The position numbers and the translations under genes were made by a program. DNA of 64,000 nucleotides from assembly GCF_008801925.2 (NCBI RefSeq), contig NZ_CP062804.1, forward strand, positions 930,001 through 994,000, read 5' to 3'. Positions within the stretch are counted from its first letter, which is position 1; every line of letters begins with the position of its first letter. The notes beneath the pieces were generated by a model. That model saw only the letters and a program-made list of their open reading frames with translations, did no database searches and was not told the origin of the DNA. The stretch comes from Cupriavidus basilensis (lineage in GTDB: Bacteria; Pseudomonadota; Gammaproteobacteria; Burkholderiales; Burkholderiaceae). Positions 43,248-51,344 of the stretch are shown one piece after another.

Positions 43248-44699
43248 ATGCAGAAGATTTCGTTGCTGATCGACGGCCAACAACGCCAGGCCGGCAATGG
43301 CGCCACCTTCGAGCGCCGCAATCCCCTGGACGGCGAGATAGCCACGATTGCCCCGGCCGCGACGGTCGCCGATGCGCTGTCGGCGGTGGACGCCGCTGCC
43401 GCAGCCTTCGACGCCTGGGCCGCCATCGGCCCGAGCGAGCGCCGCGCGTTGCTGACCAAGGCCGCGCATGCGCTGGAAGCCCGCAGCGAAGCCTTTGCTG
43501 CCGCGATGGCCGCCGAGACCGGCGCCTCCGCCATGTGGGCCGGCTTCAACGTGCACCTGGCCGCGGCCGGCCTGCTTGAAGCGGCCAGCCTGACCACGCA
43601 GATCCATGGCGAGGTCATTCCGTCGGACGTGCCGGGCAGCCTGGCCATGGGCGTGCGCCAGCCGGCCGGTGTGGTCCTCGGCATGGCGCCCTGGAACGCT
43701 CCGGTCATCCTGGCCGTGCGCGCCGTCGCCTTGCCGCTGGCCTGCGGCAATACCGTGGTGCTGAAGGGGTCGGAGATCTGTCCGGCCACGCACGGCTTGA
43801 TCATCGAAGCCATGCAGGAGGCCGGCCTGCCCAGGGGCGTGGTGAACTTCGTCACCAATGCGCCGGCCGATGCGGGCGAACTGGTGGAAGCCATGATCGC
43901 CCATCCGGCGGTACGGCGCGTGAACTTCACCGGGTCCACGCGCGTGGGCAAGGTCATCGCCGCCAGTTGCGCCAGGCACTTGAAGCCGGTGGTGCTAGAG
44001 CTCGGCGGCAAGGCCCCGTTGCTGGTGCTGGACGATGCCGATATCGATGCCGCCGTCGCCGGCGCCGCCTTTGGCGCATTTGCCAATTCCGGCCAGATCT
44101 GCATGTCGACCGAGCGCATCATCGTCGACAACAAGATCGCGGACGCCTTTGTCGCGCAACTGGCGGCCAAGGCCCGCGCGCTGCCGCTGGGCGACCCGCG
44201 CAAAGGGCCGGTGGTGCTGGGCTCCGTGGTGGACATGAGCACGGTTGCGCGCTGCAACGCCTTGATCGACGATGCCTTGGCCAAGGGCGCGACGCTGTTG
44301 TGCGGCGGCAAGGCGGACAGCACCCTGATGCCGGCCACGCTGCTCGATCACGTCACGCCGCGGATGCGGATCTATGCGGAGGAGTCGTTCGGCCCGGTCA
44401 AGCCCATCGTGCGCGTCAGCGGCGAGGCCGAGGCCATCGCCTGCGCCAACGACAACGAGTACGGGCTGTCGTCGGCCGTATTCAGCCGCGACGTGGCGCG
44501 GGCCATGAACGTGGCCAGGCGCATTCAATCCGGCATCTGCCATATCAATGGCCCGACGGTGCACGACGAGGCGCAGATGCCCTTCGGCGGTGTGAAGAGC
44601 AGCGGCTTTGGCCATTTTGGCGGGCAGGCCGGCATTGCCGAGTTCACGGACCTGCGCTGGGTCACCGTGCAGACGACGCCGCGCCACTACCCGTTCTAG
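43248..44699 (+). CDS. Aromatic aldehyde dehydrogenase (vanillin/salicylaldehyde dehydrogenase-like)
   Basis: The ATG at 43248 follows AAGGAGACAAGA. The 483-residue NAD(P)-dependent protein has the catalytic Glu in VLELGGKAPLLVL, the catalytic Cys in SGQICMSTERI and the cofactor-site motif NFTGSTRVGK. The C-terminal GGVKSSGFGHFGG is typical of the vanillin/salicylaldehyde dehydrogenase branch. It would oxidise the aldehyde made by the decarboxylase upstream to the aromatic acid. It lies in the same operon, separated from it by a REP-like hairpin. Confidence 0.9.
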   Translation: MQKISLLIDGQQRQAGNGATFERRNPLDGEIATIAPAATVADALSAVDAAAAAFDAWAAIGPSERRALLTKAAHALEARSEAFAAAMAAETGASAMWAGFNVHLAAAGLLEAASLTTQIHGEVIPSDVPGSLAMGVRQPAGVVLGMAPWNAPVILAVRAVALPLACGNTVVLKGSEICPATHGLIIEAMQEAGLPRGVVNFVTNAPADAGELVEAMIAHPAVRRVNFTGSTRVGKVIAASCARHLKPVVLELGGKAPLLVLDDADIDAAVAGAAFGAFANSGQICMSTERIIVDNKIADAFVAQLAAKARALPLGDPRKGPVVLGSVVDMSTVARCNALIDDALAKGATLLCGGKADSTLMPATLLDHVTPRMRIYAEESFGPVKPIVRVSGEAEAIACANDNEYGLSSAVFSRDVARAMNVARRIQSGICHINGPTVHDEAQMPFGGVKSSGFGHFGGQAGIAEFTDLRWVTVQTTPRHYPF

Positions 44700-44770
44700 G
44701 CCGCAGGCGGCCGGGTTGCCGCCACGCCCAGACAACGCCATCCAACCAGCGCCGGATCGCGGCGACGCCT

Positions 44771-45724
44771 ATGAACACAATCGCAATTCTCGGGGCCGGG
44801 GCCATGGGCTCACTGTTTGGCGCACGCCTTGCCCAAGCGGGCCATGTCGTCACCCTGATCGATATCAACGACGCGCATCTCGACGCGATCCGCCGCTTCG
44901 GCCTGCGCCTGCAGACCGATGAGGCGGACCGGCGGGTCCACGGCATGCGGGCGGTGCGCCCGGAACAGGCGGATGCCATCCCCGATCTGCTGATCGTCTT
45001 CACCAAGTCCATGCACACGCGCGCCGCGATGACGGGCGTGCGCCACCTGCTGGGGCCGGACACGATTGTGCTGACATTGCAGAACGGCCTGGGCAGCGTC
45101 GAGGCGATCTCCGGATTCGTGCCGGCGCAGCGGCTCCTGATCGGGGTCACCACATGGCCGGCCGACCTGGCTGGCCCCGGGCAAGTGCATTCGCACGGCG
45201 AGGGCGGGATCCGGATGATGAGCGCCGATGGCGTGGACCGGCCCGCCGTGGCAGAGACGGTAGCGGCGCTGGAGCGCGCCGGGCTGCACTGCCGCGCCGA
45301 TGCGGATGTGTGGGCAGCGATCTGGGAGAAGGTGGCATTCAACGCCGCGCTGAATCCCCTGTGCGCGGTCACTGGCAGCACCGTGGACCAGCTGGGCAAT
45401 ATCCCGGATGGCACGGCGCTCGCCTTGTCCGTGGTGGCAGAGGTGCTGGCCGTGGCCAGGAGCCAGGGCGTGGCTGTCGATGCGGACAAGGTCGGCGCCA
45501 ACGTGCTGCACGCGATTGGTCACCACATCGGCCACAAGCCTTCCATGCTGCAGGACATCCTTGCCGCCCGGCGCACCGAGATCGATGCGATCAACGGCGC
45601 CGTGGTGGCCGCGGCGCGGCGCCACGGGGTGCCGGTGCCGTGCACCGAGAGCCTGCTGCAACTCGTCCGGCTGATCGAAGCCCGCGCGGCAAACGGCGGG
45701 CAGGGCGCCAGCCCGCTGCGCTAG
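44771..45724 (+). CDS. 2-dehydropantoate 2-reductase family protein (ApbA/PanE-like)
   Basis: The 317-residue protein begins MNTIAILGAGAMGSLFGARLAQAG, an NADP Rossmann motif, and has LLIVFTKSMHTRAAM, VLTLQNGLGSVEAI and the C-terminal IWEKVAFNAALNPLCAVTG with the conserved catalytic lysine. Members reduce 2-ketopantoate, but this catabolic context (aromatic 2-oxoacid genes) suggests another 2-oxoacid or hydroxyacid. Whether the genome has another panE cannot be seen from here. The first ATG of the recognisable domain, 44771, is used. Confidence 0.85.
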   Translation: MNTIAILGAGAMGSLFGARLAQAGHVVTLIDINDAHLDAIRRFGLRLQTDEADRRVHGMRAVRPEQADAIPDLLIVFTKSMHTRAAMTGVRHLLGPDTIVLTLQNGLGSVEAISGFVPAQRLLIGVTTWPADLAGPGQVHSHGEGGIRMMSADGVDRPAVAETVAALERAGLHCRADADVWAAIWEKVAFNAALNPLCAVTGSTVDQLGNIPDGTALALSVVAEVLAVARSQGVAVDADKVGANVLHAIGHHIGHKPSMLQDILAARRTEIDAINGAVVAAARRHGVPVPCTESLLQLVRLIEARAANGGQGASPLR

Positions 45725-45754
45725 CACTGAGCCACGGCGCGCCGTGGCCTAAAG

Positions 45755-45775
45755 ACGCAACACGCAAGACGCAAG
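45755..45775. repeat. 7-bp tandem repeat, 3 copies
   Basis: ACGCAAC, ACGCAAG and ACGCAAG are contiguous, about 50 bp before the small ORF at 45825. A perfect 18-bp palindrome, GCCACGGCGCGCCGTGGC (45731-45748), lies just upstream, directly after the previous stop codon. Confidence 0.55.
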
Positions 45776-45824
45776 ACAAAAAAGCGCTGGCCCCGGCCAA
45801 AGCGCCCATCGACAGGAGACACGC

Positions 45825-45968
45825 ATGAATACGCAAATGAACACGCATCTGTTCCGCGCCATTGCCGCGGGCCGCATTTCCATCGCGCGGCGCAAGCGCC
45901 GTCTGGCCACGATCCCGGCCGGCGCGGCGCAAGCGCCCGGCGCGCATCGCCATGGAGCGCAAGCATGA
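45825..45968 (+). CDS. Small ORF (47 residues) coupled to the MFS gene
   Basis: The ATG at 45825 has a strong site, ACAGGAGACACGC. The frame MNTQMNTHLFRAIAAGRISI continues with a basic stretch ARRKRR and ends HRHGAQA. Its TGA overlaps the ATG of the transporter (ATGA), so translation of the transporter, which has no good site of its own, is probably coupled to it. It could be a leader or a small protein; nothing is known of its function. Confidence 0.5.
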   Translation: MNTQMNTHLFRAIAAGRISIARRKRRLATIPAGAAQAPGAHRHGAQA

Positions 45969-47347
45969 GCGCGAACCTGCGGCAAGCCGGCACGCCCGTC
46001 GACGTGGGCAGCGTGCTTGATGACGGCCCCTACACAACCATGCAGAAGATCGTCGTGATGCTGGCGGCGCTGTCCATCGTGATGGACGGCTTCGATGGCC
46101 AGTTGATCGGCTTCGCGATCCCCGTGCTGATCAAGGAGTGGGGCATCACCCGCAGCGCCTTCGCGCCCGCGGTGGCGGCCGGGCTGGTGGGCATGGGCAT
46201 TGGCAGCGCGTGCGCGGGCCTGCTGGCGGACCGCTTCGGGCGCCGGTGGGCCGTGATCGGCAGCGTCTTCCTGTTCGGCGCGGCCACCTGCGCCATCGGC
46301 TTCGCCCCGGACACGACGATGATCGCCGTGCTGCGCCTGATCGCCGGGCTTGGCATCGGCGGCGCTTTGCCAAGCTCCACCACCATGACGGCCGAGTTCA
46401 CCCCGGCACGCAGCCGCACGCTGGCGGTGACGGCCACCATCGTCTGCGTGCCGCTGGGCGGCATGCTGGCCGGCCTGTTTGCCAGCGTGGTCCTGCCGGC
46501 CTACGGCTGGCGCGGCTTGTTCTTTATCGGCGGCGCCCTGCCGCTGGGCCTGGGCGTGCTGCTGATGCTGGTCCTGCCCGAGTCGCCGCGCTTCCTGGTG
46601 CGCCGAGCGCACCGGTGGGACGAACTGCGCCGGCTGCTCGGCCGCATGTCCAGGCCGCTGCCGGCGGACGCCGTCTTCACCGACCTGGCCGAGCGCGGCG
46701 CGGAAAGCCGCAAGGGCTTCGGCGCGCTGTTCGCGCCCGGGCAGGCGCGCGACACGCTGGCGATCTGGTGCGCCTTCTTCATGTGCCTGCTGGCCGTCTA
46801 CAGCGCCTTTAGCTGGCTGCCGACCATGCTGGCATCGGAGGGGCTGAACGTGGCGGTCGCGGGTTCCGGCCTGACCGCCTACAACCTCGGCGGCGTCATC
46901 GGCGCGCTGTGCTGCGCGGTGGCCATCGCGCGCTTCGGCTCGCGCTGGCCGCTGGCGATCTGTTGCGCCGGCGGGGCGGCCAGCGCGCTGTTGCTGCAAG
47001 GCGTGGATGTTCGCCACAGTACGGGGTTGCTGATCGTTGGCCTGGGCGTGCACGGCATGTTCGTCAACGCGGTGCAGTCGACCATGTACGCGCTGTGTGC
47101 CTTCGTGTACCCCACGGCAGTGCGGGCCACCGGCACGGCCTCGGCGCTGGCCTTTGGCCGCCTCGGGGCCATCCTCAGCGCTTTCGCGGGCGCGGCGGTG
47201 ATCACCGCGGGCGGCGCGTCGTCCTACCTCGGCATGCTCGGCGCGGCGATGGCCGCCGTGCTGGTGGCGCTGCTTGCGGTCAAGGGGCATATCCCGAAGC
47301 TGGCGCGTGCGCCGGCCAGCGGTGACGCGGTCCTGGCACGCAGCTGA
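45965..47347 (+). CDS. MFS transporter, aromatic acid:H+ symporter (AAHS) family
   Basis: The 460-residue protein has 12 predicted membrane segments and the AAHS signature near its start: MDGFDGQLIGFAIPVLIKEWGI, with the MFS loop motif GLLADRFGRRWAVIG. The second half has LPESPRFLVRRAH after helix 6. AAHS carriers import aromatic acids such as benzoate, 4-hydroxybenzoate or vanillate with protons. Its place after the decarboxylase and aldehyde dehydrogenase genes suggests it imports the aromatic 2-oxoacid or the acid product's relative. Confidence 0.92.
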   Translation: MSANLRQAGTPVDVGSVLDDGPYTTMQKIVVMLAALSIVMDGFDGQLIGFAIPVLIKEWGITRSAFAPAVAAGLVGMGIGSACAGLLADRFGRRWAVIGSVFLFGAATCAIGFAPDTTMIAVLRLIAGLGIGGALPSSTTMTAEFTPARSRTLAVTATIVCVPLGGMLAGLFASVVLPAYGWRGLFFIGGALPLGLGVLLMLVLPESPRFLVRRAHRWDELRRLLGRMSRPLPADAVFTDLAERGAESRKGFGALFAPGQARDTLAIWCAFFMCLLAVYSAFSWLPTMLASEGLNVAVAGSGLTAYNLGGVIGALCCAVAIARFGSRWPLAICCAGGAASALLLQGVDVRHSTGLLIVGLGVHGMFVNAVQSTMYALCAFVYPTAVRATGTASALAFGRLGAILSAFAGAAVITAGGASSYLGMLGAAMAAVLVALLAVKGHIPKLARAPASGDAVLARS

Positions 47348-47467
47348 GGCCAGGGACGGCACATCCGCAATTCGCTATGATCCGGGGTCGGAACCGTCTT
47401 TCGCGCGTCCGGCATCCCCAGGTGCGCCGAGGCAGATCGCCGCGCCCGGCGGCCAGACGGCGCGCCC

Positions 47468-48328
47468 ATGCCAATGACCCGGATCAACCTCAAAACGCCT
47501 GTCGCTTCAGCCCAACCCGAAGCGCAGGCGGCCGCCCTGTTGCAACAATCCGAACGGATCGTCACCGATGCCGATGGCTGCCGCATCGTCTGGCGCCGCT
47601 TTGGCGAGGGGCAACCCGTGGTGCTGCTGCATGGCGGGCATGGAAGCTGGTTGCACTGGGTGCGCAATATCGAGGCGCTGGCCGCGCACCGCACGGTGTG
47701 GGCACCGGACATGCCGGGGTTTGGCGAGTCGGACGATATCGCCAGCGATCTTGCGGTGATGACCGGCGCGCTTGTCAGGGGCATCAGGCAGTTGCCCGGC
47801 TGCGGCAAGGCGCTCAGTCTGGCCGGCTTCTCCTTCGGCGGGCTGGTGGCGGCCAACGTGGCCGCATCGCTTGGCACCGTGCGCCGGCTGGCACTGATGG
47901 GCTCAGGCGGCCATGGTGGCATCCGCCGCCAGCAGCGCGCGCTGGTGGACTGGCGCAAGGCCGGGGATGCCGAGGCCCTGGCGCTGTCCATGCGCTACAA
48001 CCTGGAGGCGTTCATGCTGGCCGACCCGGCCAAGATCGATGCCATGGCCATGTACGCGCACACCGAGTCGTGCCGCCTCACGCGCTTTCGCAGCAAGACC
48101 ATCTCCCGCTCCGGCGACCTGCGCGGCGCGCTGGACCGCTTCGGCGGCGAGGTGCTGCTGGCCTGGGGCGAGCACGACGTCACGGCGGATCCTGTCCCGG
48201 CCATCGCGGCAATGACCCGGGACAACCCGCGCCGCGAAGGCCGCGTCGTTGCCGGCGCGGGCCACTGGGTCCAGTACGAGGCCCACGGGCCAGTCAACGC
48301 ACTGCTGGACGGCTGGTTGCCGAAGTAG
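47468..48328 (+). CDS. Alpha/beta hydrolase
   Basis: The 286-residue protein has the oxyanion segment VVLLHGGHGSW, the nucleophile Ser in LAGFSFGGLVAAN, the Asp in AWGEHDVTADP and the His in VAGAGHWVQYEA, a full catalytic triad. It resembles meta-cleavage product hydrolases and aryl esterases and may hydrolyse an ester or ring-cleavage product of the aromatic pathway upstream. Its 3' end overlaps the convergent DUF934 gene by 35 bases. Confidence 0.88.
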   Translation: MPMTRINLKTPVASAQPEAQAAALLQQSERIVTDADGCRIVWRRFGEGQPVVLLHGGHGSWLHWVRNIEALAAHRTVWAPDMPGFGESDDIASDLAVMTGALVRGIRQLPGCGKALSLAGFSFGGLVAANVAASLGTVRRLALMGSGGHGGIRRQQRALVDWRKAGDAEALALSMRYNLEAFMLADPAKIDAMAMYAHTESCRLTRFRSKTISRSGDLRGALDRFGGEVLLAWGEHDVTADPVPAIAAMTRDNPRREGRVVAGAGHWVQYEAHGPVNALLDGWLPK

Positions 48329-48878
48329 CCGGCGCGGCCGCCGCCGGGTACGTTTTCTGGTAATGCACCGTGAACGTCCCTAGCGCCGCCAGCGCGGCCT
48401 GCGGGTCGTGGCTCGGCTTGACGGCGAAGGCATCAAAGCCGCAGCGCGCCATGTAGTGCACGGTATCGATCATCACGTCGCCCACCGCGCGCAGCTCGCC
48501 GCCCCAGCCATATTGCGTGCGCAGCAGCTGCGCCAGCGAATAGCCGCGCCCGTCCGTATAGACCGGGAAGTCGATCGCCAGGTGCGCGATGCCGGTGGCG
48601 TCGATGGTGGCGGCGCCCGCCTCAAGCAGGTCTTCTGGGTCCGCATCCGGGCCCAGGTACACGGCCACCGGGTGGCGGCGCAGGCGCAGCGCATCGCGTG
48701 CTGCCCGCCATGTGGCAAGGGTGACCAGCCAGCCGTTTTCGTCCGGCGGCAGCGCGTGCGTTGCCGATGCTGATGCCGGCGCGTTCTCGTCCGGCACGAA
48801 GGCGCGCCAGATGTCCGCTTCCAGCTGGCCGTTGCGAATCACATTGTTCAGCGGTGGCATGGATTGGTGATCAGGCAC
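48294..48878 (-). CDS. DUF934 family protein
   Basis: I start at GTG 48878, which follows GGAG by 7 bases and overlaps the reductase stop by 8; an ATG at 48860 is the alternative. The 194-residue protein has VTLATWRAARDALRLRRHPVAVYLGPD, IDFPVYTDGRGYSLAQLLR, ELRAVGDVMIDTVHYMARCGFDAF and FTVHYQKTY, as in the DUF934 protein usually coded beside the sulfite reductase of betaproteobacteria. It probably assists reductase assembly or electron transfer; its biochemistry is not known. Confidence 0.85.
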   Translation of the reverse strand: MPDHQSMPPLNNVIRNGQLEADIWRAFVPDENAPASASATHALPPDENGWLVTLATWRAARDALRLRRHPVAVYLGPDADPEDLLEAGAATIDATGIAHLAIDFPVYTDGRGYSLAQLLRTQYGWGGELRAVGDVMIDTVHYMARCGFDAFAVKPSHDPQAALAALGTFTVHYQKTYPAAAAPATSATSRPAVR

Positions 48879-50610
48879 GGGCTTGCTCCGTTTGCTGCCG
48901 CCGCGCGACGATCCTCGGGTCCTGGTAGACCGCCTGCTTGAAGGGTTCCAGGCCAACCCGCTCCACCACGTCGATAAACCGCTCCGCCTCGCTGTCGCGC
49001 AGGGACAGGTAGGTATCGATCAGCAGCGCCACCACATCCGGGATTTCATCGCGCGCGAACGACGGGCCGATGATGCGGCCGATCGCCGCGCCGCCGCCCT
49101 TGTGCTGATCCAGCAGCGCATGGCCGGCCGCGCCGTTCTGGCGCCCGCCGATGGTCACCTGGTACCACGCCTCGCCAGCCTTGTCCACGCCGAGGATGCC
49201 GATGTGGCCCACGTGGTGGTGCCCGCAGGAGTTGATGCAGCCGGAGATGTTCAGGTCCAGCTCGCCGATCTCGAACAGGTAGTCCAGGTCGTCGAAGCGG
49301 CGCTGGATGGCCTCCGCCAGCGGAATCGACACCGCATTGGCCAGCGAGCAGAAATCTCCGCCCGGGCAGGCAATGATATTGGTGAGCAGGCCGATGTTGG
49401 CGGTGGCCAGGTTCAGCGCGTCCAGCGCCTGCCAGAGCGCAAATAGCGCGCTCCGGCGCACGTCGGCCAGGATCAGGTTCTGCTCGTGCGAGACCCGCAG
49501 CTCGCCAAAGCCGAAGCGCTCCGCCAGGTCCGCCACCGCATCCATCTGGTCGGCGGTGATGTCGCCGGGCGGCATGCCGGTGGCCTTCAGCGAGACGGTC
49601 ACGGCGGCGTAGCCGGGCACGCGATGCGCATGCACATTGCTGCGCAGCCAGCGGGCAAAGCGCGGATGCGCCGCCGCCAGTTCGGGATCCGGGCCGGCCT
49701 CGTGCGCCGCCGCGGGATCATGGTCCGGCATGGTGAAGCGGCCCGCCACGCCGGCCACGAAGTCCGCGCTGACCGTGTCCGGGCCGCCGCGGATCCGCTG
49801 CCACTGCTCGTCTACCTGTTGCGCGAACACGCCCGGCGTCAGGTCCTTGACCAGGATCTTGATGCGCGCCTTGTACTTGTTGTCGCGCCGCCCGTGCAGG
49901 TTGTAGACGCGCAGCGTGGCCTGCAGGTAGGTGAGCAGGTCGGACCAGTGCACGAAGGCGTTGATCAGCTTGCCGACCATGGGCGTGCGGCCCATGCCGC
50001 CACCCACCCACACGCGAAAGCCAAGCTCGCCATCGCGCTCCACCGCCTGCAGGCCGATATCGTGCACGCCCACCGCTGCGCGGTCCGTGGTGGCGCCGCT
50101 CACCGCGATCTTGAACTTGCGCGGCAGGAAGGCAAACTCGGGATGCAGCATCGACCACTGGCGGATGATCTCGCACCACACCAGGGGGTTCACGATCTCA
50201 TCCGGCGCCAGCCCGGCGAAGTGGTCGGTGGTGGTGTTGCGGATGCAATTGCCGCTGGTCTGGATGGCGTGCATCTGCACGGTCGCCAGCTCCGCCAGGA
50301 TAGCGGGCGCGTCCTCCAGGCGGGGCCAGTTGAACTGCATGTTCTGCCGCGTGCTGAAGTGCCCGTAGCCGCGGTCAAAGCGGCGCGCTATCTCGGCCAG
50401 CTTGCGCAGTTGCCGCGACACCAGCATGCCGTAGGGGATCGCCACGCGCAGCATGGGCGCATGCCGCTGGATGTAGAGGCCGTTCTGCAGCCGCAGCACG
50501 CGGAACTCGTCCTCGGTGAGCTGGCCGTTGAGAAACCGTTCGGTCTGGCCGCTGAACTGCGCAACGCGCTGGTCGACCAGTTGCTGGTCGACGGTGTCAT
50601 ACACATACAT
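48871..50610 (-). CDS. cysI: Siroheme-dependent sulfite/nitrite reductase, hemoprotein
   Basis: The 579-residue protein, from ATG 50610 with GGAAG just upstream, has paired ferredoxin-like halves. The [4Fe-4S]-siroheme cysteines lie in NIIACPGGDFCSLANA (C-x5-C) and LNISGCINSCGHHHVG (C-x3-C). RQNMQFNWPRLEDAP and SGNCIRNTTTDHF are also typical. It reduces sulfite to sulfide, or nitrite to ammonia, using electrons from a flavoprotein or ferredoxin partner. It is followed by the DUF934 gene as in cys clusters, but cysH, cysD and cysN do not follow. The symbol cysI is by family only. Confidence 0.9.
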   Translation of the reverse strand: MYVYDTVDQQLVDQRVAQFSGQTERFLNGQLTEDEFRVLRLQNGLYIQRHAPMLRVAIPYGMLVSRQLRKLAEIARRFDRGYGHFSTRQNMQFNWPRLEDAPAILAELATVQMHAIQTSGNCIRNTTTDHFAGLAPDEIVNPLVWCEIIRQWSMLHPEFAFLPRKFKIAVSGATTDRAAVGVHDIGLQAVERDGELGFRVWVGGGMGRTPMVGKLINAFVHWSDLLTYLQATLRVYNLHGRRDNKYKARIKILVKDLTPGVFAQQVDEQWQRIRGGPDTVSADFVAGVAGRFTMPDHDPAAAHEAGPDPELAAAHPRFARWLRSNVHAHRVPGYAAVTVSLKATGMPPGDITADQMDAVADLAERFGFGELRVSHEQNLILADVRRSALFALWQALDALNLATANIGLLTNIIACPGGDFCSLANAVSIPLAEAIQRRFDDLDYLFEIGELDLNISGCINSCGHHHVGHIGILGVDKAGEAWYQVTIGGRQNGAAGHALLDQHKGGGAAIGRIIGPSFARDEIPDVVALLIDTYLSLRDSEAERFIDVVERVGLEPFKQAVYQDPRIVARRQQTEQARA

Positions 50611-50862
50611 GAAGCACTTCCAGGTGTGCCGTGCGGGGAGGGGGGAGTTCGCCCCGCCGGCGAGGGGCTTGTGGGTAGCCTTGAGGCTAGCGCCCCTTGC
50701 GCGCGCCGAACAGGAGCAGACGGGACCTGTTCTGGCCGGAGCAGATGCCTTGCCGGTCGCGAAGCCGTGCGCGTCACCCGGTTTCCAGTGCCACCGTGTT
50801 CCGGTCCGGTCCGGTTTGCCGTGCCGGTTCCTTGTTGTTTCAGGCGCAAGCCTGGGCTGGCC

Positions 50863-50940
50863 TCTGACACCTTCGGGCTTTGGAAGCACCGCGAGGTGGA
50901 TGGCCTTGCGTATCAGGAAAAGCTGCGGGAGGCGTGGTGA
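50863..50940 (+). pseudogene. Antitoxin remnant (VapB-type C-terminus) before the VapC toxin
   Basis: The frame ending at 50940 reads SDTFGLWKHREVDGLAYQEKLR then EAW, which resembles the C-terminal tail of VapB-type antitoxins that wraps the toxin (FGLWKDR..vdgLaYqrkLR pattern). No N-terminal DNA-binding domain is present upstream in any frame; the sequence there belongs to the region before cysI. The stop overlaps the toxin start as GTGA, the normal coupling of such pairs. Confidence 0.6.
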
Positions 50941-51281
50941 ACGCGCTCTTTGACACCAACATCCTGATCGACCACTTGAATGGAATCGAAGAGGCCATGA
51001 TCGAGATGCGCCGCTACGCGTCAAGGGCGATCAGTGTCATCACCTGGATGGAGGTGATGGTGGGCGCAACAGCTGAAGAAGAGCAGACATTGCGCGCGTG
51101 GCTCAATGGGTTCCGGCTGATTGCAGTCGATGATGCGGTTTCCTCTCGCGCGGTCCAGATCCGGAAAACCGCACGCATCAAGCTGCCTGACGCGATTATC
51201 TGGGCGTCAGCGCAAGCGCATTCCATGCTGCTGGTCACACGCAATACCAAAGTCTTCTCAGCCAGCGAGCCTGGCGTGTGA
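50937..51281 (+). CDS. vapC: VapC-type PIN-domain toxin (orphan)
   Basis: I start at GTG 50937, with GGAGG just upstream and GTGA overlap with the antitoxin remnant. The 114-residue protein has the PIN acidic residues: Asp6 in LFDTNILIDHL, Glu39 in WMEVMVG and Asp85 in LPDAIIWA. LLVTRNTKVF follows with Asn103 in place of the last acidic residue, as in many VapC. VapC toxins cleave tRNA or rRNA and are held in check by VapB. Here the partner is nearly gone, so the toxin may be inactive, silent or neutralised in trans. Confidence 0.82.
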   Translation: MNALFDTNILIDHLNGIEEAMIEMRRYASRAISVITWMEVMVGATAEEEQTLRAWLNGFRLIAVDDAVSSRAVQIRKTARIKLPDAIIWASAQAHSMLLVTRNTKVFSASEPGV

Positions 51282-51344
51282 ATTCCCTATCAACGCAAAT
51301 GAGCGAGCGATGGAATCCATTGCAGCCCGGCGCTGCCGTGCCAG

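Noticed and set aside
40359..43979. A very long open frame on the minus strand continuing upstream of the LysR gene
   Set aside because: It is antisense to the decarboxylase and aldehyde dehydrogenase genes, whose protein motifs are clear. Only the last 300 codons (LysR) look like protein. High GC content produces such open antisense frames.
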